DNA from: Paraburkholderia caribensis
GTDB lineage: Bacteria > Pseudomonadota > Gammaproteobacteria > Burkholderiales > Burkholderiaceae
DNA length: 64,000 bases
Direction: 5' to 3'
NCBI RefSeq assembly: GCF_002902945.1
Contig: NZ_CP026101.1
Span: forward strand, 930,001-994,000
Shown: piece after piece, positions 63,407 to 64,000 of the stretch
Layout of the letters: each line of letters begins with the position of its first letter
How positions within the stretch are numbered: position 1 is the stretch's first letter
Translations under genes and position numbers: made by a program
Notes under the pieces: model-generated
Database searches by the model: none
Seen by the model: only the letters and a program-made list of their open reading frames with translations
Told to the model about the DNA's origin: nothing

Positions 63407-64000
63407 ATGCCTCACGTTATCGACGAACCCCTCGACACGCCCGCGCCGCAGGTTCGCCACATCGTTTTCGCCGTCGCGCCCGAACTCGTGCTGCTCGACG
63501 CTTGCGGCCCGCTCGAAGCGTTTCATCGCGCGGAGCTGACCGTGCGTGACGCGCGCCGCGTGGCGCCGGCGTCTGGCGAACGGCTTGAGCCGGTCGCATA
63601 TCGAACCACGGTCGCGTCGATCGACGGCGGCGTGCTCGACACGTTTCCCGGCTTGCCCGTCGTCACGCAGCGCCTCGATGCGCTCGACGACGAGCCGATC
63701 GACACGCTGATCGTCCCTGGCATTCCCGTCGACGATCCGCGCACGCTGCAGCCCGCGTTGATCGACTGGATTGCGCGGCGCGCGCCGCACGTGCGGCGCG
63801 TCTGTTCGGTGTGCACGGGCGCGTTTTATCTGGCGGCGGCGGGCGTGCTCGACGGACGCCGCGCGACGACCCACTGGCGCGACGCGCACCGCCTTGCGGA
63901 GCGTTTCCCGCGCGTGCATGTCGATGCCGAGCCGATTTTCATCCGCGAGCCGCTGCATGGCGTCGAGGCAGACGATTCGCGCGCCGTGTGGACGTCGGCG
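63407..64000 (+). CDS. GlxA-type AraC-family regulator, N-terminal DJ-1/PfpI domain (truncated by window end)
   Basis: 198 codons are visible and the frame runs off the window without a stop. The part seen is a class I glutamine amidotransferase-like DJ-1/PfpI domain: HIVFAVAPELVLLDACGPLE, DTLIVPGIPVDDPRTL, and the nucleophile elbow RVCSVCTGAFYLAAAGVLDG with Cys at the usual elbow position, then TTHWRDAHRLAERFP. This is the GlxA/FtrA layout; the AraC DNA-binding domain would lie past base 64000. An AAGGA ribosome site stands 7 bases before the ATG. Confidence 0.85.
   Translation, partial: MPHVIDEPLDTPAPQVRHIVFAVAPELVLLDACGPLEAFHRAELTVRDARRVAPASGERLEPVAYRTTVASIDGGVLDTFPGLPVVTQRLDALDDEPIDTLIVPGIPVDDPRTLQPALIDWIARRAPHVRRVCSVCTGAFYLAAAGVLDGRRATTHWRDAHRLAERFPRVHVDAEPIFIREPLHGVEADDSRAVWTSA

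Overview
The window is a high-GC chromosomal segment from a beta-proteobacterium of the family Burkholderiaceae, most likely Paraburkholderia, Caballeronia or Burkholderia. The gene order gyrA / DUF2059 / serC-pheA-hisC-tyrA-aroA-cmk-rpsA-ihfB-lapA-lapB-ugd-rfaE1-rfaD-comEA-cysM, the codon use, the recurrent TAGAAT/TATAAT-type -10 boxes and the OmpA start (MNKLSKLAFIAATAVMAA) all fit that group. The genus call rests on remembered gene order and protein similarity; no database search was made.

Layout. 1-12.8 kb: divergent ompA (cut by the window edge) and gyrA, then the conserved aromatic amino acid/serine supercluster running into cmk, rpsA and ihfB. 13.2-18.7 kb: LPS assembly genes (lapA, lapB) and sugar-nucleotide/heptose genes (ugd, rfaE1, rfaD), then a ComEA-like protein. 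19-24 kb: cysM, a lytic transglycosylase, a histone-deacetylase-fold deacetylase, a crotonase-family protein and a lipase-like hydrolase. 24.3-26.8 kb: the metNIQ methionine importer. 27-30.6 kb: etfBA and an acyl-CoA dehydrogenase. 30.7-32.7 kb: dadA with a divergent Lrp-type regulator. 32.8-34.4 kb: a radical SAM gene behind a near-perfect LexA box, and a TM2 protein. 34.8-37.2 kb: the rpsP-rimM-trmD-rplS ribosomal operon. 37.3-45.2 kb: housekeeping genes (NUDIX, CobD-like, DUF2007, rsgA, M48 protease, orn, mogA, darP, pmbA). 45.2-46.2 kb: a gene-free stretch that forms one ~0.7 kb inverted repeat. 46.2-57.9 kb: folA and thyA, separated by about 10 kb of accessory genes. 58-64 kb: a FecR/DUF6600 protein with a long Pro/Gln tail, an ArsR-type regulator, a tiny lipoprotein, an MFS transporter and a truncated GlxA-type regulator.

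The most interesting part is the accessory block between folA and thyA (46.8-56.7 kb). Seven co-directional genes (54787 down to 48397) encode two small exported proteins, two repeat proteins with a G-x-[VI]-x-[VI]-N-x3-G-x2-N-x3-N motif, a stand-alone periplasmic C39 peptidase with an intact Cys/His/Asp triad, another exported accessory protein, and an outer-membrane barrel with an N-terminal coiled coil. Order and architecture match the Pseudomonas fapABCDEF functional-amyloid operon, but the subunits are divergent and lack the C-terminal CxxC of Pseudomonas subunits. The operon starts behind a good sigma-54 (-24/-12) promoter. Two paralogous VpsR-like sigma-54 activators bracket it, one divergent and one at its 3' end. 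I interpret this as a sigma-54-controlled functional amyloid (biofilm matrix) system. Three accessory proteins share a double-glycine-like motif that could make them substrates of the C39 peptidase.
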